Counted from the first letter of the stretch, positions 18,475 to 27,988 are shown. The stretch is DNA of 64,000 nt from Chryseobacterium pennae (GCF_003385515.1 NZ_QNVT01000016.1:1-64000), one strand, 5' to 3'. Program-made: numbers and translations. Notes: generated by a model from the letters alone, not told the origin.

Positions 18475-18506
18475 AAAGCCGGCTCTGTTTCCAGAGCTGG
18501 CTTTTT
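18475..18506. terminator. terminator after the PI-PLC-like gene
   Basis: AAAGCCGGCTCTG (18475-18487) pairs with CAGAGCTGGCTTT (18492-18504) with one G-T pair and is followed by T residues. It can also serve the convergent amidohydrolase gene. Confidence 0.88.
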
Positions 18507-18527
18507 ACAATATTTTATGCTGATCTT

Positions 18528-20270
18528 TTACACTTTATTTTTATCGTAAATCACTTTTCCTTCTTTAATGGTTTGAAGGACCTTAATGTCTTTAATTTTC
18601 ATCTTACCCTCTTTTAACGGATTCTTATCCAGAATGACCAGATCTGCAAGCTTATTTTTCTCCAAAGTTCCTTTAGTAGCCTGTTCCATATACTGAATAG
18701 CCGGGTGTATCGTAATAGCCTGAAGTCCCTGATAAGGAGTAATACGTTGATCTGGACCTATTGACACATTATCCGATGAAATTCTATTGACTGAGGACCA
18801 AAGCACCATCATTTGATTCAATGGAAGAACCACAAAGTCTGTATGATTGGTTGGCTTTAACCCCAATCCTATCGCATCTTTCATTGGACTCATATACGCA
18901 GCCTGCTTAGCTCCTCTGTTTTTAATATGTGCATCAGCAAAGTAGTATGTATGCAAGGTATAAAATGAAGGTAAAATTTTATATTCCGGATATTTCTGCA
19001 ACTGCTTGTTGTTCACAAACTGAGAATGTATCATTGTCACATGTCTCTCTTTTCCAAGGTCATGTTTGGCTACCATCTCATGAGCTTTCAGAAAGGTAGC
19101 AATCGCAGAATCCCCATTAGCATGAAGATTCAGAGGAACTTCCATTTCATACACCATTCCAACCATAGCATTGATTTCAGCTTGTGAGAAAGTAAGTTCT
19201 CCTGTCCAGTTTTTGTCATCTTTATTACTAGGGCTTCCGGTAAGATAAGGGTCCTTAAAGAAAGCTGTTTTACCTTGAGGTGAACCGTCTATTGTAATTT
19301 TAACGCCTCCTATTTTAAGGTGATTATCATATTTCAACCAATCTTTTTTAGGGTATTTTGCCAGAATAGATTTCAAATCTCCAATAAAGGGAAATGCAAT
19401 AATATCAATCATATTCACATTTGCTTTATTAGCATTTTTCATAATTTCCAGGTCATTAAATTTGGTAGCTCCATCATGAGCTGTTGTAATACCAGCTTCT
19501 GCATATAACATCTGACCTCTTTTTGACCACGCAATCTGCTGGTCCGGACTAGGTTTCGGTAAATTGTCAAAGATTGGTAAATAAGCAGTTTCCATAATTA
19601 AACCATAAGGTTCACCATTGCTGTCCCTTACAATCACACCTCCTTTTGGAGTTGGAGTATCTTTCGTGATATTAAATCTTTTAAGAGCTTTAGAGTTTAA
19701 TACCGCCCCATGCATTGAAATATGTCCTACTATAACAGGATTATCCGGAAAGGCTTTATCCAGATCATCCCTGTTCAGCAATCTTCCATCCGGCATTTTT
19801 GTATCATCATAACCATACGACTGAATAAGAGAATCTTTAGGAATGTTCCCTTTATCCTTAAGCTGTTTTATGGTGGCAATAATTTCATCTACATTATCAC
19901 CTTTTCCATCAGTAATAGGCTTAGGAGAAACATTTGCCTGATCTGATACCGTTAAAGAATTGATGTAATGACTGTGAGCATCAATAAAGCTAGGCATTAG
20001 AGTTTTTCCTTCAAGATCTGCCAATTTTGCGTCCGGAGCCTGTTTTTTTGCTTCCTCCAAACTGCCTATATAAGCAATTTTTCCATCTTTAATCCATACC
20101 GCTTTAGCATAATTTGGAGTATCTCCTGCCATCGTGAGGATATCGCCCCTGAAATAAATAACTCCATTACCTGTAGCTTCCGTAATGTCTTTGTACGTAG
20201 TGGTTGAGTTCTTACAGGAGATTAAACCGGCAAGAGCAATACTCAACAGAAAAAACTTAATCTTTTTCAT
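18528..20270 (-). CDS. amidohydrolase family lipoprotein (YtcJ-like)
   Basis: A 580-residue metal-dependent hydrolase. The signal peptide ends with lipobox LISC (Cys19), so the enzyme is a periplasmic or surface lipoprotein. The amidohydrolase core shows SFIDAHSHYI (HxH metal ligands), a segment HANGDSAI, HSQFV and a late NHTDF region, typical of the amidohydrolase_3/YtcJ group. The C-terminal beta sandwich segment KLADLVILDKNPL is present. Substrate not readable; relatives act on diverse amides and imides. It is transcribed alone. Confidence 0.86.
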   Translation of the reverse strand: MKKIKFFLLSIALAGLISCKNSTTTYKDITEATGNGVIYFRGDILTMAGDTPNYAKAVWIKDGKIAYIGSLEEAKKQAPDAKLADLEGKTLMPSFIDAHSHYINSLTVSDQANVSPKPITDGKGDNVDEIIATIKQLKDKGNIPKDSLIQSYGYDDTKMPDGRLLNRDDLDKAFPDNPVIVGHISMHGAVLNSKALKRFNITKDTPTPKGGVIVRDSNGEPYGLIMETAYLPIFDNLPKPSPDQQIAWSKRGQMLYAEAGITTAHDGATKFNDLEIMKNANKANVNMIDIIAFPFIGDLKSILAKYPKKDWLKYDNHLKIGGVKITIDGSPQGKTAFFKDPYLTGSPSNKDDKNWTGELTFSQAEINAMVGMVYEMEVPLNLHANGDSAIATFLKAHEMVAKHDLGKERHVTMIHSQFVNNKQLQKYPEYKILPSFYTLHTYYFADAHIKNRGAKQAAYMSPMKDAIGLGLKPTNHTDFVVLPLNQMMVLWSSVNRISSDNVSIGPDQRITPYQGLQAITIHPAIQYMEQATKGTLEKNKLADLVILDKNPLKEGKMKIKDIKVLQTIKEGKVIYDKNKV

Positions 20271-20809
20271 GTCAATTTTTGATTTTTGTTATTAGTTTTT
20301 TATTATTAAACCGTCCCTACTATCAGGACTAATTTTTTAAACAATAAAGAATTACCTCACAATCAACATCATACAGGAGGCTAGTATCATCATCAATTTA
20401 TTTGAGAGTGTTCCGTAAAAGTATTTTGAGAATGATAAAAAGAAAATGATATTGCCGATCCTACAATCCAGGGTGATCTTTTCTTAGTTTAAAGCTGGTC
20501 TGATTTTTAAATTTAATTAAACACAGATCTACAAATTCCTTTCCATGGAACTTTCACTCTTAACGGCTAAGCAATATTTACAAAAATAAAAGAAATTAAA
20601 AGATAAATTTAAAATAATTTGTAGAAATAATTACAACTATTAATAGAAATAATTTTATATAATTAAAATAATCACAATACAACAAACGATTTAAAATCCT
20701 TATTATTCAAAAATTCTTAAAACCGATACAAATAAAAAAAGTCTTCCGATGATAGAAGACTTTCTTTTTCTTTTGATAAGTATTGTCCGGAATTTTCCGT
20801 GGAAATCTA
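20271..20809. other. gene-free AT-rich stretch
   Basis: About 540 bases between the amidohydrolase and the retron operon. It holds the retron operon terminator at its right end. I see no gene or other structured element. Confidence 0.6.
20737..20764 (-). terminator. terminator of the retron operon
   Basis: AAAGTCTTC and GAAGACTTT (20738-20746 and 20755-20763) form a 9-bp stem; on the minus strand it is followed by a run of T. It lies 46 bases after the stop of the SWIM gene. Confidence 0.85.
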
Positions 20810-22465
20810 TTATCCCGGAATATCTGAACCTTTTCTGCTAATCATCATTCTTGTCGCCAGAATATGTTCGCAAGGCCCTTGTCTCAAACCGTTTGCTTTA
20901 TAAAAGCTGCATTGGCAGTTTCCATCAGTTAAACGTTGGTCTTTATCAACAAAAGCTTCCGTTTTGTGAGTGAAATTATTTTCTTTTATGGTTCCCTTAA
21001 TATGGAGAACCTCATTTTTTATACTGTAATCAATTTTTACCTTCCCTTCGGAAATGAACTGATCAGCTTTTTCTTCTAACGGGCTGGAGAAGCGAAGCTG
21101 TTTCATATCCAAAGGTTCCTGAGTCAGTTCACGAACTCTGTACAATCCCGAATTAAGATCATAAATAACCCTTCCCGCCTGTGTATATGAGGTAAGTGAA
21201 GCTGAAATGGTAGCAGTATCAAGATCTAGTTTTTTGGAAAGATCAGTAGTTGTTCCAAACCATGTTTCCTTTAAGGCATTGAAAACTTTTTCCTGTGTCA
21301 GTAAATCTACATGACCTCTTGGAGCCATCAGATCAAAATTTCCAGCTCGGCTCCAGTCATTGGTTGTCCAGCCTGAAAGTCCCAGTGTAAAGGACATGTC
21401 TCCAAGATCTGCAATATAAAATGAAGGCAGCCCATTTCCCAGCAAAACCACTCTGAAATTTTGAGTGATAGGAATTAATCTTTCCAGAATCAGCAGCCTT
21501 CTTCTCCCCCAGATTCTGATCGTCTTGCTTTCCGGTCCTTTATAAATAGAGCGGTGAAAGGTTAAAACTTCATACCATGGCTCAAAAACGGCCTGAATAG
21601 GTTTTCCAGGCTCAAGAATAAAACGCAGTGCTCTCGGCCCTTTTTTCTCTTTAAACCTTCTTAGATACTGACAAATACTGAAAATATCCATCGGATGAAG
21701 ATCAAAAGTGGTGGCTGGTAAAGTCATTGCAGAGCTTACCTGTAAAAATCCACGAACCCAGGAATCAGGTAAATCTATTTTTTCTTCTTTGTAAACTTCT
21801 TCATTTGTAGTAAGCGCTTCAAACCCTGAAGGATCAATTTTAAACTCGGTATCCTTATAATCTCTTATTTTTTGGAACTCATTATAAAGTGCAGCTGAAT
21901 AATCGATATTGGTTGTTCCACATTTGAATTCGTTGATTTCTGTGAAAACATTATAGCTGCTGCTCAGTTTTCCGTAAGTGGATTCGTCCTGACTGAAACA
22001 TTCAAAGAAAACTTCATCAGGATGTACCGTAATAACAGGATCAAGAACAAACCAAGCATCTTTATCTTTTTGATACAGATAATCAAAGTAGGCCTTTTTT
22101 GCGGTATTGAAAGGGCCTAACACCCTATTTTTTTCTTTATAAACATGATCCAGCTCTCCTCTTACTTCAGCCATTCTTTTCCGGACTTCTTCTATCTGAA
22201 ATTCTGCCATATAATCACTCAGCCAAAGTTTTTCCTGTTCTGCAACCCATTCTCTGTACTCCTCTCTATCCTTTGGTTTGAAACGAAGATCGGAAACCAC
22301 CACATCATGCAAAGCTGAAATCGCTTCCCTGAAAGGTATTTTTTTATTGAGCTTACCCACAAAAAATGTTGGGTCTCTTTGCAGATCAGGAGAAAAGCTC
22401 ATCTGCGTACTCGTTGCAGAGTTGGTAACCGCAGTATCTTTATGAAATTTATAATCGAATTGCAT
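20810..22465 (-). CDS. winged-helix/SWIM zinc-finger protein, retron accessory
   Basis: A 551-residue protein with a C-terminal SWIM zinc finger (C517-x-C519-x12-C532-x-H534) preceded by a predicted winged helix around residues 395-455 (EKVFNALKETWFGTTTDLSKKL onward). The larger N-terminal part is not recognised. SWIM fingers bind DNA or protein. It starts four bases after the stop of the WGR/HEAT gene and ends in a terminator, so it is the last gene of the retron operon. An ARM-repeat protein plus a winged-helix SWIM protein is, to my recollection, the partner set of type XIII retrons. It may act with the WGR/HEAT protein as effector; biochemical activity unknown. Confidence 0.82.
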   Translation of the reverse strand: MQFDYKFHKDTAVTNSATSTQMSFSPDLQRDPTFFVGKLNKKIPFREAISALHDVVVSDLRFKPKDREEYREWVAEQEKLWLSDYMAEFQIEEVRKRMAEVRGELDHVYKEKNRVLGPFNTAKKAYFDYLYQKDKDAWFVLDPVITVHPDEVFFECFSQDESTYGKLSSSYNVFTEINEFKCGTTNIDYSAALYNEFQKIRDYKDTEFKIDPSGFEALTTNEEVYKEEKIDLPDSWVRGFLQVSSAMTLPATTFDLHPMDIFSICQYLRRFKEKKGPRALRFILEPGKPIQAVFEPWYEVLTFHRSIYKGPESKTIRIWGRRRLLILERLIPITQNFRVVLLGNGLPSFYIADLGDMSFTLGLSGWTTNDWSRAGNFDLMAPRGHVDLLTQEKVFNALKETWFGTTTDLSKKLDLDTATISASLTSYTQAGRVIYDLNSGLYRVRELTQEPLDMKQLRFSSPLEEKADQFISEGKVKIDYSIKNEVLHIKGTIKENNFTHKTEAFVDKDQRLTDGNCQCSFYKANGLRQGPCEHILATRMMISRKGSDIPG

Positions 22466-22468
22466 GGC

Positions 22469-25400
22469 TTAAGAGATTAATTGAAGATGAACATTCAGTT
22501 GAGGATAAATCATTTTCAGCTCAGAAATAATATTGATGCATTTAGCTTTATCCTGAATGGCTGTTGTTGCTGATAAATCGTCTAAAATTTTACTGACAAT
22601 TTCTGCCGATTCCGTATTTTTTCTTCCTTCTTTTTCCAGAAAAGTGAAAATCCTGTTTTTGGCAGTTCGCGCCCGGTTTACCCTTGAAAGTACAGAACGG
22701 AAGTAAAATTCCAACTCTTTAAGTTTTTCAGCATTATCTGTTGCATATTCTTCAAGATAAGAAGTCACAAAAAGCTGTATGTTCTGGCTCGGATGTTGGC
22801 TCAATTTTGTAAGATATTCCAATCCCTGTTCTTTTTTGAAGAATTTCATAATGAGATTTTTACCGAAAGTTTCCACATCAGGACGTACAGAATCTGCAAT
22901 TCCTACTAAGCAATCGGTATCCCAATCTTTTTCTGTGAATTCGGTTTGGAAGAAGTGAAAAGCAAACGCTCTGCTGTCATCCCATTTTGCATCCAGGATT
23001 CCCAAGGCATGATTCCGGTCTGATTTGATTCTTTCCACATTATTTTTATAAAAACTCCAGGCCCACTGTCTTATTGCCAAAAATTCGTGATTGGCCAGAG
23101 CTATAACCTGTTTTAAGGTGAATCTACTGTCATCATTTACTTTTTTAAGCAACTCGAAACCGAAAAGCTGATTTTTCACACTGTTCGCAAACACTAATCT
23201 GATCATCCATTTTACAGGAATATCGTTCTTATATTTCACAATCATTTTATCCAGATAATCACGGAATAACTGATGTGAATTTTCAAATTTCTGTTCGGCC
23301 ATCAATACATCAAACAGTCTTCCAATGGTCTGCTGCTGAATTTCAGGCTGGGACTCAAATCGATCATTCAATGAAAGAACACTTCCTGTAACTTCCTTGT
23401 AACCAGAAGAAAGCAATTGAAGGATTTGCGGCCAGTTTTTCCCGATCTCTTCTTTCGGATATTGCTGCAAAAGGCTAATCCCGTTTTGTCTGATGGATTC
23501 ATTTTCATTATTTAACAGCAGCTCAATAATTGAAATTGGGATTTCTGTAACAGGATATTTCTGGGACTTGGAAAGCAGAATTTCACTGGCTAAAAACCTG
23601 TTATTATTCAACGGAGAAGTCAATAATTGGGCAATAATATCCCAACTGATCTCAGAAAAATTAGAAGAAGCCGTTATCTTGAGTTTTTTTGTAGCTGCTT
23701 CCGCGATTTCATCATTTTCCTCGTTATTTTCCAGAGCAATCAATTGTATGATTACTTTTCCAAGCACAGCTTTTTGCCTGTCTTCCGATAAAGATGCTTT
23801 TTGAAGTAAATTATTAATAAATTCATTGGACTCTTTTCTTGAATTCATCACCAGAATGGCCATAAAATCTATAGAGGAAAGAAAATATTGTGTATTATTT
23901 TCTATGTTCACTTTCGCCCAGTTTCTTGCTTTTTCATTTCCGGAAACTAAAACCTGTGCTACAAAGCTTTCTTTTTGTCTTAATTCCGTTTCTCTTTTCT
24001 CCAAAGCATCAAACCCTAAATTTTGAGGATATTTTGAAGACTTATTAAGCAATCGGATCATCATTTCAGGTTCTATTTTCGACAGCAGATTTTTATAATC
24101 CGGATGAACAGAAAGATTTTCATACGCAAATCTCATTACCCTATCCATTTTTCCCTGCATCAAAAGCTGAATGTAAGCTTCAGGCATTTCATCCCAAAAT
24201 TCAGGATAAAGTTCAGACCTTGATGCGCTTACCTCAGGTTCTATTACAGCTTCTTCCTGTATAGATTGAGGATCTGTCTGTTTTTCTTTATTGGAACCAA
24301 AAATATTTTTAAATGTATTGATGATATTGTCTAAAGCTCCATCCTGTTTTTTAACAGAAGAGTCTTCTGAAGAAACCGGGTTGCTATTTGTTACTGATTC
24401 TATTTTTGTTACCTTATTTTCCTGATAATAATAATCTGAGCTCCAGAACTCTTCTTTTTTTAAATAAAACTGAAGCCTGGAATCCATTTTACGGGTTCTA
24501 TCGTTCCCAAAAAGTATAGTAGTAAGCAATAATGATTGATAACATTCAGGGAAATCAACTACAGTGTAATGATACCTGCTGCTTTGCCAGTCATAAGTTC
24601 CATATACGCTTAAAGGCCTTCTGTTGGCAGAAGTATAATCCTCGTCAGAATACTGGATAAGAGCGTTTACAGCAAACCTTAAATATTTTTTTGCTTCATT
24701 TTGTTTTCCCAGCTCTTTTAAATAGAAAAAACCATTCTTCTGGAAATAAAGTTTGGTGAAGTTTGAAAATGCCAACCGGCTTTCATTATGGGAAAGCTCT
24801 TTTCTTACGTTAATATAATCTCCGAACTGAGAGAAATATTGAGTCTGATTCCACGATTCTTTATCCAAACTGGCCGTTCTGTTGAACGTTGGCGTTTTCT
24901 TTTCGAATAAAAATAAAAGCATTCCCAGAATTTGAGCATCATCTCTGAAACGTGCAAGCTTGTATATGGCCCGGATATTTCTAAAATAAGGTACTTCAAA
25001 CGGAATCTGCCACATTACGTTTTCAATGATTTCAACCAAAGAAGGATAAGCTTTTGATAAAAGATAAAGAGAAACCAGCTCATCTGTTTTTTCTTTTTTG
25101 GAAAATTTTTCAGTGTAATGCTTTTTCAGACTTTCATAGTCTCCTTTATCAATAGCGTATCGAATTTCAGAAGGTAGGCTTTCCAGTAATTCTGAAACAT
25201 TTTTTTCAAGCTCTGAGCCCTCATTAATTGTTAAAAGCGCATCAAAAGCAACATTTTTGATGTATTGTTTATGTCTTGTACTGTGTGCAATGCTGTGAAG
25301 CAGTTCGGAAGCCTGAACAATTTTCAATCTTCTGATGGCAAAAATGGAAGCGTACAGCTGCATTTCATCCCCTTTTGTTGCCAATTTCAGAATGTAGGGA

Positions 25401-25810
25401 ACAGCTTCTACCATTTCCATTTGAGCTGCTTTCCAGATGACACGGGAAGTTTTCCATTCTGTTTTGAAAGAATTAATACTCTGTGTGGCATCCTCCAGAC
25501 GCTTCAGCATAACCCCTTCTTTGGAATCCACATTCAGTGTTTCCAGCGAAGGAAGCTCTACGAATACTTCTACTTCAGACTGGTATCCTTTATTTCTTTT
25601 TTCTTTTTCGAGTTGGTCAAAAATATTTCCCGCCTTTTCTATGGAAACAAATTCAGGAGTTTTAGTTCCTTCTTTCAATGCAGCTCCTCTTCTTCCATAG
25701 CGGAAATTGACAATGAAGGCATCGGGATTAATTTCACAAAGATCGATTTCGTAAACTTTATCTGATTTTCCCTCGTGGAAGAAGAGCTTGGTTTGTTTGA
25801 TGATTTTCAT
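22469..25810 (-). CDS. WGR-domain, HEAT/ARM-repeat protein, retron accessory
   Basis: A 1113-residue protein. Residues 1-75 form a WGR-like domain (small beta domain also found in PARPs and MolR-type proteins), although the signature reads YGRRG so Trp is replaced by Tyr. The rest is mostly helical repeats of HEAT/ARM type, interrupted near residues 450-510 by a charged linker (KEKQTDPQSIQEEA region). No nuclease or NTPase motif is visible. It begins 44 bases after the RT stop and is followed after three bases by the SWIM gene, so the three are one operon. It is probably the large effector or scaffold of the retron system. Confidence 0.82.
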   Translation of the reverse strand: MKIIKQTKLFFHEGKSDKVYEIDLCEINPDAFIVNFRYGRRGAALKEGTKTPEFVSIEKAGNIFDQLEKEKRNKGYQSEVEVFVELPSLETLNVDSKEGVMLKRLEDATQSINSFKTEWKTSRVIWKAAQMEMVEAVPYILKLATKGDEMQLYASIFAIRRLKIVQASELLHSIAHSTRHKQYIKNVAFDALLTINEGSELEKNVSELLESLPSEIRYAIDKGDYESLKKHYTEKFSKKEKTDELVSLYLLSKAYPSLVEIIENVMWQIPFEVPYFRNIRAIYKLARFRDDAQILGMLLFLFEKKTPTFNRTASLDKESWNQTQYFSQFGDYINVRKELSHNESRLAFSNFTKLYFQKNGFFYLKELGKQNEAKKYLRFAVNALIQYSDEDYTSANRRPLSVYGTYDWQSSRYHYTVVDFPECYQSLLLTTILFGNDRTRKMDSRLQFYLKKEEFWSSDYYYQENKVTKIESVTNSNPVSSEDSSVKKQDGALDNIINTFKNIFGSNKEKQTDPQSIQEEAVIEPEVSASRSELYPEFWDEMPEAYIQLLMQGKMDRVMRFAYENLSVHPDYKNLLSKIEPEMMIRLLNKSSKYPQNLGFDALEKRETELRQKESFVAQVLVSGNEKARNWAKVNIENNTQYFLSSIDFMAILVMNSRKESNEFINNLLQKASLSEDRQKAVLGKVIIQLIALENNEENDEIAEAATKKLKITASSNFSEISWDIIAQLLTSPLNNNRFLASEILLSKSQKYPVTEIPISIIELLLNNENESIRQNGISLLQQYPKEEIGKNWPQILQLLSSGYKEVTGSVLSLNDRFESQPEIQQQTIGRLFDVLMAEQKFENSHQLFRDYLDKMIVKYKNDIPVKWMIRLVFANSVKNQLFGFELLKKVNDDSRFTLKQVIALANHEFLAIRQWAWSFYKNNVERIKSDRNHALGILDAKWDDSRAFAFHFFQTEFTEKDWDTDCLVGIADSVRPDVETFGKNLIMKFFKKEQGLEYLTKLSQHPSQNIQLFVTSYLEEYATDNAEKLKELEFYFRSVLSRVNRARTAKNRIFTFLEKEGRKNTESAEIVSKILDDLSATTAIQDKAKCINIISELKMIYPQLNVHLQLIS

Positions 25811-25854
25811 CTATCTTATGGATTAAGATGTTGTTATTATGTGTTGGGTTCAGG

Positions 25855-27369
25855 CTAAAAAATATTCCACCAATCGGTTTTGTCTTCTTTTGGTGCTATT
25901 ATTTCTTCTTTAACTTCGGAAACTTCAATTATTTCTACCTTTTCAGGAATTTCTTTTCCGGTTTCTACAATCGGTTTGCCGTGTTTTGCAATGATCATGT
26001 TTAATTTTTCTCTGAAAATTAACGCCTTTGAAGGATTTACCATATTAATAAAATTGATATACCCTTCAATGGCATTGATCAGATGAAATGCTTTTCCCCA
26101 GGTTTGGTTTTGCCATCCATTGACTTCAATATTGTGTAAAAGGGCTCTGAATTTTCTCAGTTTATTCCTTTCCACATTCAGTTTTTCATTCACCACGATT
26201 CCCGTTACCTTTTGCTGATTCTTTCTCCTCATGATGTGAAGCTTATCAGGATGCACCGTAAAGTTTTCGTCTTTGATTATCTGTTTTACAAAGTATAAAA
26301 GCTTATTAATGTTTTGTTCATTATCATCATTGGTAGAAAAAGTGAGATCATCTGCATACCGTGTATATACAAATCCTAATTTCAGTGCTAAGCCCTGCAA
26401 TCTTTTATCCAGCTTATAAGCAATACTATTACTGATTGCCGGACTTGCAGGGGAACCTTGAGGCAGAAACCGGTCTCCTTTATGTACAAAGTATTTAACA
26501 CCATCAAGCAGAGCTTCTTCTGTATGAGCATGGGTACAAGCTAATGCAAAAATAGTTGCCAGCTGTTCTGAATACCCAAGTTTAACAAATAAGCCTTTCA
26601 CTCTTTTATAGCTGATTGACGGAAAAAAATCCTGAAGATCTATATTAATGATAATATCCTTACCAAGATGCGGTTCGGCATTGGTAACAATTGATTTTTT
26701 TGCTGTGAAACCATGAACAACCTCTCCTACCAATATTTTATTCAGTATATTATCCAGAATCCATTGCTGGAAACCTTTCAATTGTGATTTCGGAGCAGAA
26801 ATTTTTCTTTTCCCACCTGATTTTTTTGAAATTTCAAAAACATGATAATGAGATTTTTTTGAAACTCTCCGGTGAAAAGCAAGATATTTGATTACTGAAA
26901 GGCTGTACCCTGACTTTTGACTGAAATCTAATATGTTTTCAAAAACAGGAAGTGAAAACTGAAGTAGCTTTTCGGTATCAGAATCCGTTTTATGAAGCCC
27001 CTTTGAAACATTTTCGCCAAGATAAATGATTTGCTGCTGTTGCAGCGTTTTCCAGTGATCAGCTTTATCCTGTAGCTTTTGTTCGTTTTTTTGTTTGGTG
27101 ACTTCTCTTTTGGCTTTGGCTTCCTGCATCCGTTTTTTACGCATTTCTCGAAGCATTGCTTCCTGATTGCCATACTTCCGGTCTTTTGCCAGTAATTCCT
27201 GTAATTCCTGCTGTAAAACGGCTTCTTTTTGGATCAGTTGTTCCGGCAGAGAAGGCGTAGATGTTTCCTGCCAGAAACCAAGCCTTTTCATTTCTTCCAA
27301 AATATAGCTGTCTTTGGAAGATGCCTTTATACGATCATAAATCTGTTGCCTGGTGAGACTTTGTGACAT
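25855..27369 (-). CDS. retron-type reverse transcriptase
   Basis: A 504-residue reverse transcriptase. A long basic coiled N-terminal extension (1-130) precedes the polymerase: D244 in NIDLQDFFPSISY, LPQGSPASP (302-310), the active-site YADD (338-341) and a thumb region. Both signatures that separate retron RTs from group II intron and DGR RTs are present: NAEPH (230-234, NAxxH) and KVTGIVV (VTG at 388-390). There is no maturase or endonuclease domain. It would copy part of the upstream structured RNA (27423-27636) into msDNA. The ATG is 22 bases after a terminator-like hairpin, so its expression may need read-through. Two accessory genes follow. Confidence 0.93.
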   Translation of the reverse strand: MSQSLTRQQIYDRIKASSKDSYILEEMKRLGFWQETSTPSLPEQLIQKEAVLQQELQELLAKDRKYGNQEAMLREMRKKRMQEAKAKREVTKQKNEQKLQDKADHWKTLQQQQIIYLGENVSKGLHKTDSDTEKLLQFSLPVFENILDFSQKSGYSLSVIKYLAFHRRVSKKSHYHVFEISKKSGGKRKISAPKSQLKGFQQWILDNILNKILVGEVVHGFTAKKSIVTNAEPHLGKDIIINIDLQDFFPSISYKRVKGLFVKLGYSEQLATIFALACTHAHTEEALLDGVKYFVHKGDRFLPQGSPASPAISNSIAYKLDKRLQGLALKLGFVYTRYADDLTFSTNDDNEQNINKLLYFVKQIIKDENFTVHPDKLHIMRRKNQQKVTGIVVNEKLNVERNKLRKFRALLHNIEVNGWQNQTWGKAFHLINAIEGYINFINMVNPSKALIFREKLNMIIAKHGKPIVETGKEIPEKVEIIEVSEVKEEIIAPKEDKTDWWNIF

Positions 27370-27392
27370 GATTTGGTGTATTTTTATAAATA

Positions 27393-27420
27393 AAAAGCCC
27401 TACAATTGAATAGGGCTTTG
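27393..27420 (-). terminator. terminator-like hairpin between the retron RNA and the RT gene
   Basis: On the minus strand AAAGCCCTA, an 8-base loop, TAGGGCTTT and then TTTTATTTA form a typical intrinsic terminator. It sits directly after a2 of the predicted msr-msd and 22 bases before the RT start codon, so it would release the non-coding RNA and let only a fraction of polymerases read into the RT gene. Confidence 0.75.
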
Positions 27421-27422
27421 TT

Positions 27423-27636
27423 TTTGGATATACCTTCGTATCTTCTGAGAACTATATCTATCAACTCCAGAAATGGTACTAGTGCGTACCTTTATTTTCC
27501 CGGAAAATGAACTGAAAAGGCACGCACTAGTACCAATTTCACCATTAAAGATAGTATGTAGTGCAGTATGCTAAGCAATTTTACATCGATGACGAAACAT
27601 CATCATTTCTTAAAAAGAAAAGCAAGGATCTATCTT
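27423..27636 (-). ncRNA. predicted retron msr-msd RNA
   Basis: Read on the minus strand. a1 (GATAgatCCTTG, 27623-27634) can pair with a2 (CGAAGGtaTATC, 27427-27438) at the two ends. Then come a 5-bp stem-loop TTTCT/AGAAA (27606-27620), a second stem-loop GATGA-TGTTTCG-TCATC (27588-27604), and the msd: GAAAT(T)GGTACTAGTGCGTGCC... (27536-27540 and 27516-27534) paired with the mirrored arm (27475-27493 and 27470-27474), giving 24 pairs with one bulged base and one G-U. Inside it is a further ATTTTC/GAAAAT stem (27494-27508). This is the standard retron layout immediately 5' of a retron RT. The branching G is probably the G of CCTTGC after a1, but another TTAGC lies at 27570-27574. Confidence 0.78.
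27475..27534. repeat. 19-bp inverted repeat forming the msd hairpin
   Basis: GGTACTAGTGCGTaCCTTT (27475-27493) and AAAGGcACGCACTAGTACC (27516-27534) are inverted copies with one difference. It is the longest such structure in the intergenic region and is the core of the predicted msd. Confidence 0.92.
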
Positions 27637-27639
27637 TTC

Positions 27640-27647
27640 CAAATATA
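27640..27647 (-). promoter_or_regulatory. candidate promoter of the retron RNA
   Basis: TATATTTG on the minus strand matches TAnnTTTG exactly; a TTGG lies 21 bases upstream as a weak -33 box. The predicted start falls near 27632-27636, precisely at the beginning of a1, which supports the RNA boundary. Confidence 0.6.
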
Positions 27648-27988
27648 TAAAAAAATTGGTTATAGCATCCAATCTCATTTTAAAATTCTTTATTATTTTT
27701 TAGACTGAAATGAACTTCCAAAAGTTGGAGATAAAGGGTTTAATTCTGATGCAAAGTTTTAAGAAGTTGATATCACATTTTTAAGGAAGCTAAGATAGAA
27801 TCAATTTCATTGATCCTTCTAAGCGGCTAGATCACTATATTACCTCATCAGCGGTTTACCACAATTTTTAGTTTTCTTAAAAATAAAGCAGTTGAATAAT
27901 TGGGTTGGTATTAAAAAGCAGACTTTAGTTCTGAGGGTAAGTTCCCTCCCGATATGACATCTGTTTTTCCAAAGTGCGTATAAATAAA
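27648..27988. other. gene-free stretch between retron and tRNA remnant
   Basis: About 340 bases in which I find no gene, only minor short inverted repeats. It separates the retron promoter from the terminator of the displaced tRNA end. Confidence 0.55.
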
